A stretch of 64,000 bases of DNA, from assembly GCA_047967505.1 (NCBI GenBank), contig CM106539.1, one strand, 5' to 3'. The notes below the pieces were generated by a model, which saw nothing but the letters and a program-made list of their open reading frames with translations, was not told the DNA's origin and ran no database searches. The stretch comes from Dipteris shenzhenensis (Eukaryota > Polypodiophyta > Polypodiopsida > Gleicheniales). A program made the translations under genes and the position numbers. Of the stretch, positions 1 to 10,705 are shown one piece after another; position 1 is the stretch's first letter; the number at the start of each line of letters is the position of its first letter.

Positions 1-15
1 TATATAAGTTTTTGA

Positions 16-1061
16 ATAGGCAAAAAGAAGAGACTGGAGCACAGTGCTGATTCTTCCATCACAAAACAAAAGGAACCAAAAGAGGACAAGTCTCCAGATT
101 TGCTCCTATTTGAGTTTCTTCACAAATGCAAGGCTCAGAGTAACTTCCACATATACCACAGTATTTTCAACATGGAGTTCACAATGAGCTCTGTACTGGA
201 GCATCACAAAGATTTTCTTTCAAACTATTGGGATACCTTCAAAGAACTGACAGAGGTAGGAAGAATTGTGGAAGGAGAAAAGGTTTTTATGCATATAAAT
301 CATATTGTCTCCATTGACAGGTTGAGGTACCATGTGAACAGAAGATTTGATAGCCTGCCTGATCAATATAAATTCAACTGTAACTTGCACACCAGAAAGT
401 GCAGAGTTCTTGAGGAAACCATGGCATTCCTTATGTACATTGTCTTTAGTCAAGAGTCTTTGGATGAACAAGGGCAGGAGACTAAAGAAGAAGACACATC
501 TGAAGTAGAGGAAAAGAGAATGTTTGTTTGGTAACAGAAATGGCAGAGCAAGAAGAAGATATCAACCTTCAGGATGAGGGGCTGCAAGTGGCTGCTCTTA
601 ACCTTGTTCAACTGAGGACAAAAACTCTGAGGGGAGCAGAGCCAGTTGAAGATTTTGATGTTCAAAGCAGCAACTATGCAGTGCCCATGCTTCCAGGTGT
701 CTTGATTGGTGGAAAAGATTATGTTTTTCTCCATGATATAGAGTGTATGTTCAATTTGAGGGAGGACTATGCCATTTCCCTTATTGCCCAGGCTTCAAGG
801 CTTGACAAGGAGGTTGGCATAGAGGATGACCATTCACTACTGGCTTTGGAAACAATTTTTGATCCTGCAGAGGCCCTTACTTTTTGTTTCAAAGAGGTTG
901 AAAAGTTCCAAGAGCCAGATGAAGCTGCCTTCCAGCTCACACAGGAAGCTATGAATCTCTCAGCACTATACATAGAAAAGCCTAAAGAAGAGGCTAGACA
1001 AGAGGGGAGAGGAATAAATCTTTGGAATGATGAACTGCTTATTGTTGATGAAAATGAGAAG
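16..1061 (+). pseudogene. Unidentified gene, 5' part (two frames)
   Basis: I do not recognise this protein. An open frame runs from about 16 to 534 (possible Met at 100 or 172). A second frame, 528-1061, continues the coding character, so a frame change or missed intron lies near 525-540. The second part is acidic and looks globular (hydrophobic stretch PMLPGVLIGGKDYVFLHDIE). It ends at a plausible donor at 1062 (AAG|GTACTT), with an acceptor TTTTGTAG at 1101-1108, giving an unusually short intron of 47 nt. The gene is convergent with the copy-A transposase-like gene, which makes a transposon partner gene possible, but no sequence match to the partner gene of the 10-19 kb element was seen. 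Confidence 0.45.
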
Positions 1062-1202
1062 GTACTTCAAATCAAATACTTTGTCTTCTGCTTAACTTTG
1101 TTTTGTAGGTTGTGTATTAGGCTCACTCCAATCTTTTGATATGTGGCAGCTACAAATTGAGGATGACACATTCCTCTAGAGATCAAGTGGAAGCAGGCCG
1201 GT

Positions 1203-1234
1203 TGGGTTTCGCAAAATTGGGTTTCGCAAAATGT
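1203..1234 (+). repeat. 16-bp tandem duplication
   Basis: The 16-mer TTGGGTTTCGCAAAAT is repeated twice head to tail immediately before the Met at 1231. It may explain a local frame break between the two parts of the unidentified gene. Confidence 0.7.
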
Positions 1235-1758
1235 CAGGCCTAGCTCATTATATTCATGATCTAGGTAGTGCTAAGATCTTGATTTACCATAGGCAGTTGA
1301 GCAACAATGGAGAAGCCATTGTTTACTTCTTAAAATGTTTGTCCAGGGCTTTAGGTGGACATGATCTTTCATGGCAAAAGGAAAAGATCATTTTGATAGA
1401 GAGGTTGTCTGCCATAGATATATTTGGAGATTATGTGAATAAGCAGGCCTCTAGGGCCGCTTACTTTTTGTGTTACACTTCTTATGCATTAGCATGTGGT
1501 GTTAAGGAGCCCAAATTTCTGGAGGGCTATGGAAAACACAAGCTCATAAGGTTTCAAGAGCCACCCATGATTGCATCAAGCCACACAATCCAAGAAGAAG
1601 AACAGGTGGAGATAGCTGAAGAAAAGGATACCCCTCCCAAACAAGCAACAGAGGCAAGCATTGATAAACATACAGTCGACATCAAGCCAATAAAGAAGAA
1701 AAAGACTCCAATCAAGATAAAAAAGAGAGTTCCGATCGGCAGGCCCTGGGAGAAATAG
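1231..1758 (+). CDS. Unidentified protein with basic C-terminus
   Basis: Open frame of 175 codons, probably the 3' exon of the gene starting upstream. Residues 1-110 look globular (Trp/Tyr/Cys-containing, e.g. YFLCYTSYALACGVKEPKFL). Residues about 115-150 are acidic and low complexity. The last 30 residues are very basic (KPIKKKKTPIKIKKR), resembling a nuclear localisation or DNA-binding tail. No family recognised. The Met at 1231 may be internal to a longer spliced product. It lies about 325 bp from the convergent copy-A gene end. Confidence 0.45.
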   Translation: MSGLAHYIHDLGSAKILIYHRQLSNNGEAIVYFLKCLSRALGGHDLSWQKEKIILIERLSAIDIFGDYVNKQASRAAYFLCYTSYALACGVKEPKFLEGYGKHKLIRFQEPPMIASSHTIQEEEQVEIAEEKDTPPKQATEASIDKHTVDIKPIKKKKTPIKIKKRVPIGRPWEK

Positions 1759-1759
1759 G

Positions 1760-2082
1760 ATTTAGTCATCAAATATAGCACAAACATTATATTAAAGTTG
1801 AAGTGATTTGTACAAAGTCTTTGATATCTGGTATGATCTTGTATAAATGAACAATAAGTTGAAGATGAAATGATTTGTACATTTAGATAGAGTGGTGTCG
1901 TTAAATATTGAAAAAATAATATATTGAAATTGTGAACAAATTGTATTACGTTTAGATCATATGTTTCACAAAAGAAATACTTTTGATGCATAACACCAAG
2001 AGTCACTTGTTCCACAAAAAAAAATTCTATTGATTGAGTTTGAAAACATGTGGACATAACACCAGTAAGTTACAAATGAGTC
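1760..2082. other. AT-rich spacer between convergent genes
   Basis: About 320 bp of AT-rich sequence between the 3' ends of the unidentified plus-strand gene and the minus-strand transposase-like gene. No gene seen. It probably holds both 3' UTRs. Confidence 0.5.
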
Positions 2083-2451
2083 CTATTCATGTTTACTTGT
2101 CCATTTATGGTTTCTAAATATCTTGGATTCCCTCCATTGTCTATGTCTCTCTGCTGCCATTGAATTATCTAGAGTTTGTCTTCGTCTTTGCTTTTGGGCT
2201 AGAAGAAAAGCAAGCTTGATTTTGGAGCTAGCAACTTTTCTTTTAGCATGCAGCCTCTGTAGTATGCCTCGGTAAAACCATTGGAAGACTTCCTTCAAAC
2301 TATTTGCCTTCTGACTCCCTTCATAGTGTTGTGTGTGTCCGAAAAATGCATTACGTGCCATGTAGTGAGACTTCTCCATGCCTTGGGTAGACCAAATTGC
2401 TGGGCATCCATACTTTTTGACAAAATAGGTAAGGTGCTTGTAGATGATATG

Positions 2452-2530
2452 CTATAAGACATAAGAATGCATAGTAAGTAATAAAAAAAAGAGGATCACA
2501 CTTAAGTAAAAGAAAAAGACAGAACCTTAC
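2452..2530 (-). other. Intron in copy A, position conserved in copy B
   Basis: Donor ATG|GTAAGG and acceptor TTATAG|CATATC on the minus strand, 79 nt. The exons join to ...NITHYM/HIIYKH..., the same place as the 13138-13215 intron of copy B. Confidence 0.75.
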
Positions 2531-3313
2531 CATGTAGTGAGTTATATTGCAGGCTGTCCATGCGTCTTTCATTGACTTCCCAAAATGTTTAATTGCCTCC
2601 TCAAAGTTCTTGTAATCACTCTTTGTCCATGTTACTTTGTCACAAAACATGAAGAGTTGATCAAGAGAACTCCACACCTCTGCCTTCCTATTTCGTGCTT
2701 TCCCATCTGCCTCATGATCTTTCACAGCATTATGGACTTGCTTCCACAATCCATAATTAATCTTTGAAACTGTTCTACCTTGCCTTACTTGCTTACTGTG
2801 TTTGGGACGAGACAAGAATCTTCTTGCCTTAACACCACCAATAGAGGGCTTGATTGGTACCTCCTTGCCATTGGTAGACTTTTTAAAATCCTTTGTGATT
2901 TGAACATCTCCTCCATGCAGACCTATATCGGATAACACTTTTTCCAATGCTTGAAGAGCATCCTTTCTATTTTTTTCGGGACGGAGTTTCCAAGCAAATC
3001 CAATATATAAAAATACCAATTTATCAATAATTCGACATAGACCATGCAATGTGCAGATGTGAACATTACATAGTGGAATGTCCAGAATGGCCTTGAAGTC
3101 AGGGTCAACTTTATCTCTATTAGGTGCTCTCTTCCACCATTTTGAATCCATTACTTGAGCTGATTCTTTGGAATAAATACAAGGAGACTTTGAGTTGCCT
3201 CCTTTACTAATGTTATACATGCACTTAAGTGTTTTAAGATCCCTGGCCATGTGCCACTCTACTTGAAAATCACCTTTTCCTGCAACATGGAGATTCTCAC
3301 CTTGCACTTGTCT

Positions 3314-3554
3314 CTCGGGGGGGTCACTCATCATATGTAACCCTATCACGTGAGTTCAACAAAAGGATATTTTTTATTTCTAAAATTTACAAAAATAAAT
3401 ATACATAAGGGACTATTTAAAATAGTTTTATTTACAGATTTGTATAGAAAAGGGGTACATTTTATTAATGAAAAATTTACACAGATAAGGGATTTTAGAA
3501 ATATGCCTTGAACGCACGTGGTATAGAGGGTTTATACATAGTGACCCCCCTGAG
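3314..3554. mobile_element. MITE with 8-bp target-site duplication
   Basis: A 241-bp insertion with terminal inverted repeats starting CTCRGGGGGGTCACT, and arms that continue as an imperfect palindrome (both contain ACGTGNGTTCAA and TTTCTAAAAT). It is flanked by the exact 8-bp direct repeat ACTTGTCT (3306-3313 and 3555-3562). It splits the copy-A coding sequence between IIKRQV and QGENLHVAG, which copies B and C keep together. No coding capacity. The 8-bp duplication suggests a hAT-type non-autonomous element (inference). The TIR is unrelated to that of the 10-19 kb element. Confidence 0.85.
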
Positions 3555-5065
3555 ACTTGTCTTTTGATTATTCTTGGTATTTTCGTGTGGTGAAACACCC
3601 AATCTAGTGTTTCATGGTCTTCTATCTTCACCTGCCAGATTATAGAAAACAAAAGTCTTACTATAACAGATTTGAAAACAATGACCAAAATCAAGTATAA
3701 GACAAAAAATGATCATACCTAGAACAAGCCTAACCACCATATGTGTTTCTCTGACTGCACATTAAAATACTTCGAACTCGCTTCAGTCAATGATGTATCA
3801 ATTGCTCTATTCATCAATGTAATAGTAACTCTTTCCATTTTCTTTTCCTTTACAACCTCACGCTCATCCAGTTTGATAACAAATTTTAAAATTCCTTTGC
3901 ACTCCTCAAATGTTATTCCATAAAACTCGACCATTCTTCTTTGAAGTTGTTGTACATCTACAAATATATTGTTCCAAGGATCATACACAGTGGTTCCTTT
4001 ACCACCATGAAATATTTCTTCAATATGGATATATTGCCCAATAAATTCATCTATACTTTCATTCAAATGGCCTCTTATCCTCTACACGGTTGCTGGATTT
4101 GGCAGTAAAACTCGTTTAATCCTTTGATCTTTCAAAGTTGAGGATATCGCATGGAAAATCGAACTATATCCCTTCCTGCTAACTCCACTGACATCAAGAG
4201 CCTCTTGGATTATAGTGCCATCAACTTGATTATTGGATACAAAGTCCTCTACAACATTGCGTTTGACTGTTTTGTATTTTTTTTCCTCAATCAAACCTTT
4301 TGCTACACGCAAGAAAGGAATCCTTTCATTTGTTTAACAGGAAGAAGGTTCGGGTCTATATTTTCTTTTGTAGGCTCCAATAATTTCTTGTAGTAACAAC
4401 ACAATATGCCTATATCATTTAGCACCTCCATTCTTGTTTTGCGATAATCGATGAAATAGATATAGTCATTTGAGAGCCTTTTTGAGTATACAAAATGATA
4501 AATTTCAATCTAACCTTGCTTCCTGAATTCGTCGCTTGCATCCACCAGTCCCAGCCTTCAAATTTGCAATGTTTTTAATCTTCTTGCTACGTAGTCTGTC
4601 TCCAAGCACGGTTCTCTTCTTTCTTGCTCTTGTCAACTCTTTTTTACTCTTTGAATGCTCCTCAATTTCATTCTGCAACTGCTGCTCCAATTTTGCATGA
4701 ATGGCTATCTCCTGCATCTTGGCCCCCTTTTCTTGTAGGTACATCATTTTATACGTTTTTGCAAATGCAGACTGCGCTGAAATATAACCAAGAAGTTCAT
4801 TTTGTCCATCGCCGACAAACCTCAGTAATGTGGTGGGATTGACAAATGGAGGTGTAGAGTTTTTTACTTGACATTTTGGATATATGCTTCCATCGGACCA
4901 TAACTCAATATGTTGAAGCCCTTCTCTTCTCATATTTTCCCGCTGTTGAGCATTCAGCACCGTATCCTTTTGTCTTTTTTGTGCTGGAGCATATTGTTCT
5001 TCTAAGTCGATGTGAAGATGGTGTAATTGCTTCTTTTGAGATAGTGACTCACTAGTATCGGCCAT

Positions 5066-6680
5066 TTTTTGTGCTTCTGAGGTTGCGAAGTTTGTTTTTC
5101 AATCTCATAGTCATTTTGTAACATGAATCGTGGAAGTGTGGCAGTATCCATGTGAATATTTTAAAAACTTGCAATCACTAAGTTCAATGATAGATTCTTT
5201 ATGAAAGGCCTGCACACGTTGGCAAAAGAGATGCAGAATCTTTGGTAAACAAAAAAAAATCTAAGGAGATATTTAATGCAAAATCGTGTTAGTCGGACAA
5301 AAGATTATCTTATTCCTTTTTGAATTGACAGTTCTGTAGTCCTTACTGATAGTTCTGAGCCACGTTTTCGTATTTTACTATTTTTGAGGTCTTTTAGGAG
5401 AGAAATAAATCAAAAAATAGTGAATTTCTTATAAGGCCCCAAAATGAGTTCCCTTTTTCCCTAATGCATACTACCTAGAATTTCATTCTTACAGATGCTA
5501 TGATAGAGTGGACTAATTTCTAAAAATTTCAAACGATAGTTATGATGCTAGAGACTGTGTGTTGCAAGCTTGAAGCAAGGTCGTGTTGAAGCTACGTGAT
5601 ACTGTCCCAAGTCTCGTTTTTTTCTCTCATTTAAAAATGGAGGCAGCTATTCCTACAATCCATAGCACCAAAGTCATCACAAGGTACCAACCACAAGTTT
5701 TGTTAGACCCAAACTAGTCTTTGATTTTTGCAATGATACATCACGGAAGGCATGATGCATTTGCATATGAGGCTTTCAAATCTTGAAGAATTAGTCCAAC
5801 AGAACTTTGGTGGGTAGGTTAGTCCCCAAGTCTAGCAATAGCTTGTTGCTCCTAATTTTCAAGGCATCCCTGTTTCATTTTGTAGCTATGCCATGCAACA
5901 ATATATTATGGTGGGCATTATGCACTTGAGTATGACGCTTTAGAATCTTGCAGCGTTAGTCCAACAGAACTTGGCTGTATAGGCTAGTCCCAAAGTCTAG
6001 CAATATCTTGTTGCTCTTACTAATAGTTGAGCTTCAAAGCATGGTTGAGTGAGGAAACCTAGATAGATAACTGGTTAAACCAGACGGACGGACACAGAAT
6101 TCCATAAGTAAAAATGTTTTGATGCAGAAAGCCTTTCTTTGGTAGTAGGATCTACAACCAAAACCCAATACATGGAAGGCTTTGGAAGAAGCTTTCGGCA
6201 ACTAGTTTATTGTGGTCGATCTGTTTGACAAATCCATTCTGGGCCAGGCTGTCCAAGTCTATAGGTGATAATACTTATGCATTTTCTATTTCAGCTTGTT
6301 TTGGTTGTAGGTCATGTGAAGCATTGTTTCTTGGCTTCAGAATGGCATTTAGACCCTAGCCCAGACCAGATTTCCTTAGGTTATGGAGATGTGTATTTGC
6401 AATGGGATCTCAGGGAGTGGGAATGAATAGATTCAGGGCATAGAGACGATACATGGTCAGTAATGTTAGGAGGTTTCAACTTAGCCTAAGAGGCTGGCGG
6501 CCCACTTTGGGAGAATTTCTAGATTTCTGCTAATTTGGAGAAATCCTTTTGAAGGAGGCTTTAGCAATCACTCTAAGATAGAAAAATCACTCTTTTCTTT
6601 TGGCTTTTATTCATGGGGGGATTGTAGTGAACTAGTAGAGGTCAAAGTTCCGGGCAGATTCTATATGTATTCATTCGAGT
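5066..6680. other. Non-coding region with diverged duplication
   Basis: About 1.6 kb with no convincing gene. It contains an imperfect direct duplication: a ~62-bp block beginning TTAGTCCAACAGAACTT at about 5791 recurs at about 5958 (offset ~167 bp), each followed by TCTAGCAATA(G/T)CTTGTTGCTC. The upstream part (5066-5500) would hold the 5' region of copy A. No inverted repeat matching the 10030-type element was found here. Confidence 0.5.
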
Positions 6681-6765
6681 CTATTCAACATTTCTTATGC
6701 GAGTGCAACCAAGCGAGGATCATTTGGATGGGGGATTGCTAGATTATTGGGAACCTTTATGCACT
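6680..6765 (+). pseudogene. Possible LINE zf-RVT remnant
   Basis: A short plus-strand frame reads SFESIQHFLCECNQARIIWM. This matches the pattern of the zinc-binding domain found at the C-terminus of plant LINE reverse transcriptases (ES-xxH-FxxC-xxA-xxxW). Upstream the frame is broken and no RT motifs were recognised. It is a fragment at best. Confidence 0.4.
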
Positions 6766-6844
6766 CCCCTTTTTTCATGACCTGGGGCTCAGTAGCTTGG
6801 CACTCTCTCTTTGGGCCTCAGGTGTTTTACAAGAGACATGACTC

Positions 6845-6901
6845 TGTTGGGAATAAAGGATAGAATCACTCACACCTCACACTCCCAATCGCGGCTCAAA
6901 C
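6845..6901 (-). mobile_element. LTR-end fragment of Copia L
   Basis: 57 bp starting TGTTGGGAATAAAGGATAG, closely matching 19324-19380. On the minus strand this is the 3' terminal part of an LTR. Here it directly abuts RNase H coding sequence, so most of the 3' LTR and the polypurine region are deleted. Confidence 0.7.
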
Positions 6902-7813
6902 ATCAACTCTATGACTTATTTGTCGATGAGTTCACGAACAAAGTGGTAGTGAACCTCGACGTGCTTCGTCCATGCATAAAACACGGGGTTGTTGGCTATC
7001 GCTATGCAACTCTGGTTGTCACACATAACCACCATCACATCTTGCTGGGCCACATTCATGTTCTCCAAGATCCATCTGAGCCACAATGCTTCACATGCTA
7101 CTATACAAGCAGCCTTGTACTCTATCTTTGTAGATGAAAGGGCGATAGTAGGTTGTTTCTTAACCATGACACAACTCTTGATGAGAGTAAGAAACAATAT
7201 CTTAAAGTCGATCTCTAAGTATCAATATCACTTTCCCAATCACTATCGCAGAAATCTCCCAACTCAATGCCTCTCATATAAGTGATGCCGTAGGTGCAGG
7301 TACCCTTCAAGTACCTTAGCACCCTCATACCTACATCCCAATGGGCCTTCTTGGGTGTGGCAAAGAACTGCCTCAGCTTCAAACCAACTTCCATGGGAGT
7401 CACTGTTGCTTTGCAATTTTCCATCTAAAAGTATGTGAGCAATTCCCTGCAATATTTCTCCTATGAAATAAAGATACAGCTCTTTCCCTGCTTCACCTCA
7501 ATCCCAAGAAAGTAGTGAAGTATGCCTAAGTTAGTCATCTCGAACTCCTCCATGAGAAGTCTCGACCTGAGGAATCTTCTTTGTAATGATGATGTCATCC
7601 ACATATAGAATCAATACCAACTACAAATCCCCCTCTGTGTCGAGATAAAGATTTGCCTTTGATGGATGTGGGCTTCTTACAATAGTAAGCTTCATATGGA
7701 GTCTTGTCATCAATAGCCTTGGTGTTGGTTCTGTTGAGGATGTGAACAGCACTGTTCACGACTTCACCCTAGTAAGCTTTCGAGAGATTTCTCCCTCACA
7801 ACATGGTCAAACC

Positions 7814-8305
7814 TATCTCTGTGATGGTCCTGTGCTTCCTCTCAGCAACTTCGTTCTACTGAGATGTACGTGCGGTAGTGAGCTGTCTCTTGATTCCATG
7901 CTGCTTGCAAAATCCATTAAACTCGGTAGAAGTGAACTCTCCCCCTCTGTTGGTCGTGAAGGCTTTGATTACCTCCTTGCTCTCCTTCTCTACCTGGGCC
8001 TTCCAGTCTTTGAATTTCTCATAAGCCTGAGACTTTTTGGCCAGGAAAAATACCCACGTTGTCTCTGTGACGGTCTTGTCCTTCCTCTCAACAACTCTGT
8101 TCTACTGAGATGTACGTGCAGTAGTGAGCTGTCTCTTGATCCCATGCTTCTTGCAAAATCCATTAAACTTGGTAGAAGTGAACTCTCCCCCTCTGTTGGT
8201 CCTGAAGGCTTTGATTACCTCCCTGCTCTCCTTCTCTACCTGGGCCTTCTAGTCTTTGAATTTCTCATAAGCGTTAGACTTTTTGGCCAGGCAGAATACC
8301 CACAT
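7814..8305 (-). repeat. 246-bp tandem duplication in integrase
   Basis: Two head-to-tail units of 246 bp (7814-8059 and 8060-8305), differing at scattered positions. GTTCTACTGAGATGTACGTG, for example, occurs at 7853 and 8099. Each unit encodes on the minus strand the integrase segment with GGEF and CKxHGIKRQLT. The duplication happened after insertion or was inherited from the parent copy. Divergence between units suggests it is not recent. Confidence 0.85.
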
Positions 8306-8639
8306 CATGTGACTGAAATCATCCACAAATAGAAGCGAATATCGTGAACCTACAAATGAAATTGTTGACATTGGACCATAGATGTCAGAATGAACCAATT
8401 CGAGTGGCTTCTTGGCCCATGATGAGGCCTCCTGTGGGAGCTTGTCCCTGTGTTGCTTGCCCTCCAAGCAAGCCCTACAAACACGATCATTGCCTGAAAT
8501 CGGTGGAAGTCCATCCACCATCTTTAACTTTTGCATCTTGGTGAGAGTGCCATAAGTGATATGATCGAACCACTCATGCCACAATTTGGATCTTCCATGG
8601 TCCCTGTGCACCAACAGAGCATTGAGCCCATATAGGTTC

Positions 8640-8918
8640 TATTTCAAAAATTAAAAAGAAAAAGAGTTCAAATGCTATTCTAATAATAATACCAGTGTTA
8701 ACATCGACAGTAATAACAATGCCACAATATTTATGATAATATCAAACCCCTACCATCGAATTATTTTCTAAGTATAAATAATAGCATAAAAAAGGATCCC
8801 TTTTTTCTTCTTTGTTATCGTGACTATTGAAAATATTATGCAAAAGCGCAATATTAACTGCTAAGACATAGAATTAATCTCTTTGTATCCTACAAATGTG
8901 GGTCCATAAGGCTAATTA
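8640..8918. other. AT-rich insert between protease and GAG-pre
   Basis: About 280 bp of AT-rich sequence separates the protease-end frame (stop near 8919) from the GAG-pre/integrase frame (about 8614), where Copia polyproteins are normally continuous. No inverted repeats or clean target duplication were found. It could be a degraded insertion. Confidence 0.4.
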
Positions 8919-10029
8919 CTAGAGAACCCATGCTCCTCGACTGCTTGAGCCACCACCTTTCTGTTTGCCTTTGGATGTGATAGTGACTTTTCCATTGTCA
9001 AATAAGATGGACATATTGTGCTTGTCCATCTGACTAACAAACAAAAGGTTCTTGCACAAGTTTGCTACATACAGTACACCAGAAATCAGCTCCTCGTTTC
9101 CTACAGTCATGATGAATGGAATACTACTAATACCCTTCATAGGGCATGTCCAATCATCCCCCACAATGACCTTGGAATCAAGATGCATACCTTCCATGGT
9201 TTTGAACCACTCTTTCTTGTTGGACATGTGTTTTGAAGCTCCAGTGTTCATGTACCAACCTTCCTTTCCTTCACTGACTCCATAGGCATAGAAGTACTCA
9301 ATGATGATGAAGAGAGCCTTGGTCGTGACATTTGCCAATTTGGTCTTTGGCTCCTCCTTGGACTTGGACTCCTCTCGCTTAAGGTCCGCCTTCTTCTTGC
9401 GGCACTCCTTAGCAGAATGACCAAGCTTCTCACAGTAGAAGCAGTTCATCTGCTTCCTTTTCTCTGCATCCTTGGTCTTCTTGTTGTTCTTGGAGTCTTT
9501 GAACTTACCCTTGTCGGGCTTGTCCCTTGCCATGAGAGCCTTTTCTTCTGATTGAGTAAATGGCTTTTCCCGAGCCTCTTCTTGGTAAAGGCCCAAGCTC
9601 CTTGAAGGTGAGAGGCTTGGTCCTCTATCCTGCAGTGACCGTAGTCATGAAACTCTTCAAACTGCAAGGTAGCTTGTGTAACGTCAGCAATGCTAGATGA
9701 CTTCAGTCTACCTTCTGACCAACTGCAATGAGTTGTCCTTTACCAACTTGACTTTTGTCACATGGTCATGATATTGTACAGTTGATGTTGAAGAAGCAAG
9801 ATATGAGATGTTTTGCATGTTTCATATAGATCCTTCAAAATAGCCCACGCCTAAGATGTCTCAACCATCTGGATGTACAGAAGAACAGAGTCCGCTGTGG
9901 TCCCTATGATTAATGCTAGGGAGTGGGCATCTCTGTCTTCGGAATTCTCAAGATCCTCTCCATCTACTGGAATGAGAATATTTTGTTGTATAGCAGATCT
10001 TCCGGCTTTGCCTCCACCCCCGTTGTCAC

Positions 10030-10051
10030 ATTAGGAGAGAATTGGGGTCTC
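10030..10051 (+). repeat. Left terminal inverted repeat
   Basis: ATTAGGAGAGAATTGGGGTC plus TC. It is the inverted copy of 18992-19013 with one difference, and it is followed by CAAAAGGG, as in copy C. Confidence 0.85.
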
Positions 10052-10225
10052 AAAAGGGTCTCATAAGGAATGGATTAGGGAATGCTAAGTGGGCTAATGC
10101 AAGGGGCTTGGAGGGTCCCAAAGAGGCCTAACCAACCCAACCTAGGTGGGTTAAGCCCACATTTGAGCCCACCTCTCCCCCCATCAATGACGGGAGGGGG
10201 CCACTTTTTGAAATTTGAATTTCAA

Positions 10226-10640
10226 ATTTCAAATCTCCCTCCCTCCCTCTCTATCTCTCTCCCTCCCTCCCTCTCTCTCCCGCCCTCCCTACCTCCCTCC
10301 ATCCTCCTCCTCCCTCTCCCTCTCCCTCTCCCTCCCTCCCCCTCCCTCCTCCTCTCCCCTCCTCCGTCTTGCTCCTCCTCCTCCCTCCTCCCGAGCTCCT
10401 CCCTCTCCCCTCCTCCTCCTTCTGACTCCTCCTCCCTCCTTCCTCTCCCCTCCTTCTCCAGCCACCCAAGATCCCTCTCCTCTACTCCTCCCTCCTGCAG
10501 CATCTCTCCCCTCCTCCTCCCTTCTATAGCAGTTCCTTCCCTCCCTTCTACACCTGCCGCCCTACTCTTCTCCTCCTCTTCCTCTTGCCCTCATCTGCTT
10601 CTCCTCCTCCCTCTTCCTTGCTACTCTCTACCTCTCATTG
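10226..10640 (+). repeat. Pyrimidine-rich (CCTCCCT)n leader tract
   Basis: About 400 bp of nearly pure C/T on the plus strand, directly before the copy-B start at 10706. The reverse complement of a similar tract (32470-32880) precedes copy C, also on the sense side. Long Ser/Pro/Leu open frames here are compositional artefacts. It may act as a promoter/leader (CT-rich plant promoters are known) or be a microsatellite expansion inherited within the family. Confidence 0.85.
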
Positions 10641-10705
10641 CTCCATCTTTGCCAGCTCTCCCCTACATTTTAACCTGCATCACTAATACCTCTCTTTAAG
10701 TACTC

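Larger units (their letters stand above)
2083..5065 (-). pseudogene. Transposase-like gene, copy A
   Basis: Multi-exon gene read from ATG at 5065 to stop at 2083. Exon 1 (5065-4515) encodes a block ending in coiled-coil (HIELWSDGSIYPK, then LLRFVGDGQNELLGY). Later exons encode FVIKLDEREVVKEKKMERV, WVFHHTKIPRIIKRQ, FQVEWHMARDLKTLKC, IPLCNVHICTLHGLCRIIDK and finally WSTQGMEKSHYMARNAFF. The same blocks occur in copies B and C. A 79-nt intron (2452-2530) sits exactly where copy B has a 78-nt intron. Candidate acidic catalytic residues are the D of KLDE, the D of MARDLKTL and the E of QGMEK (inference, RNase-H-fold transposase). Damage: a frame change near 4300, an in-frame TAG near 4081 and a MITE at 3314-3554. 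The last ~330 codons before the final intron are uninterrupted, so decay looks recent. Confidence 0.7.
6902..10029 (-). pseudogene. Copia L internal region, gag to RNase H
   Basis: Decayed minus-strand Copia polyprotein. Order on the minus strand: gag UBN2-like domain (10029-9700, with QMVETS and KDLYETCKTSHILLLQHQL); zinc knuckle CFYCEKLGHSAKEC (about 9430); protease region with the expected D-S/T-G replaced by MNTGASKHMS (about 9240); GAG-pre/integrase zinc region (8614-8249, LWHEWFDH...CRACLEGK); duplicated integrase core (8305-7814); RNase H (7424-6916, KKQPTIALSSTKIEYKAA and NPVFYAWTKHVEVHYHFVRE). Most RT is deleted or unreadable. Many stops and frame changes. The 5' end of gag lies 9 kb away at 19014-19115 because a TIR element inserted at 10030. 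Confidence 0.85.

Noticed and set aside
5385-5450. TTTAGGAGAGAAAT and GGCCCCAAAATG resemblance to the 10030 TIR near copy A
   Set aside because: Match too short and in pieces; not enough to call a terminus for copy A.
7742-8332. 196-codon plus-strand open frame
   Set aside because: It is the complement of the duplicated integrase region of Copia L.
10082-10699. 205-codon Ser/Pro/Leu-rich open frame
   Set aside because: It lies on the C/T microsatellite tract; composition alone keeps frames open. The same applies to 32446-32889 and 18256-18654.
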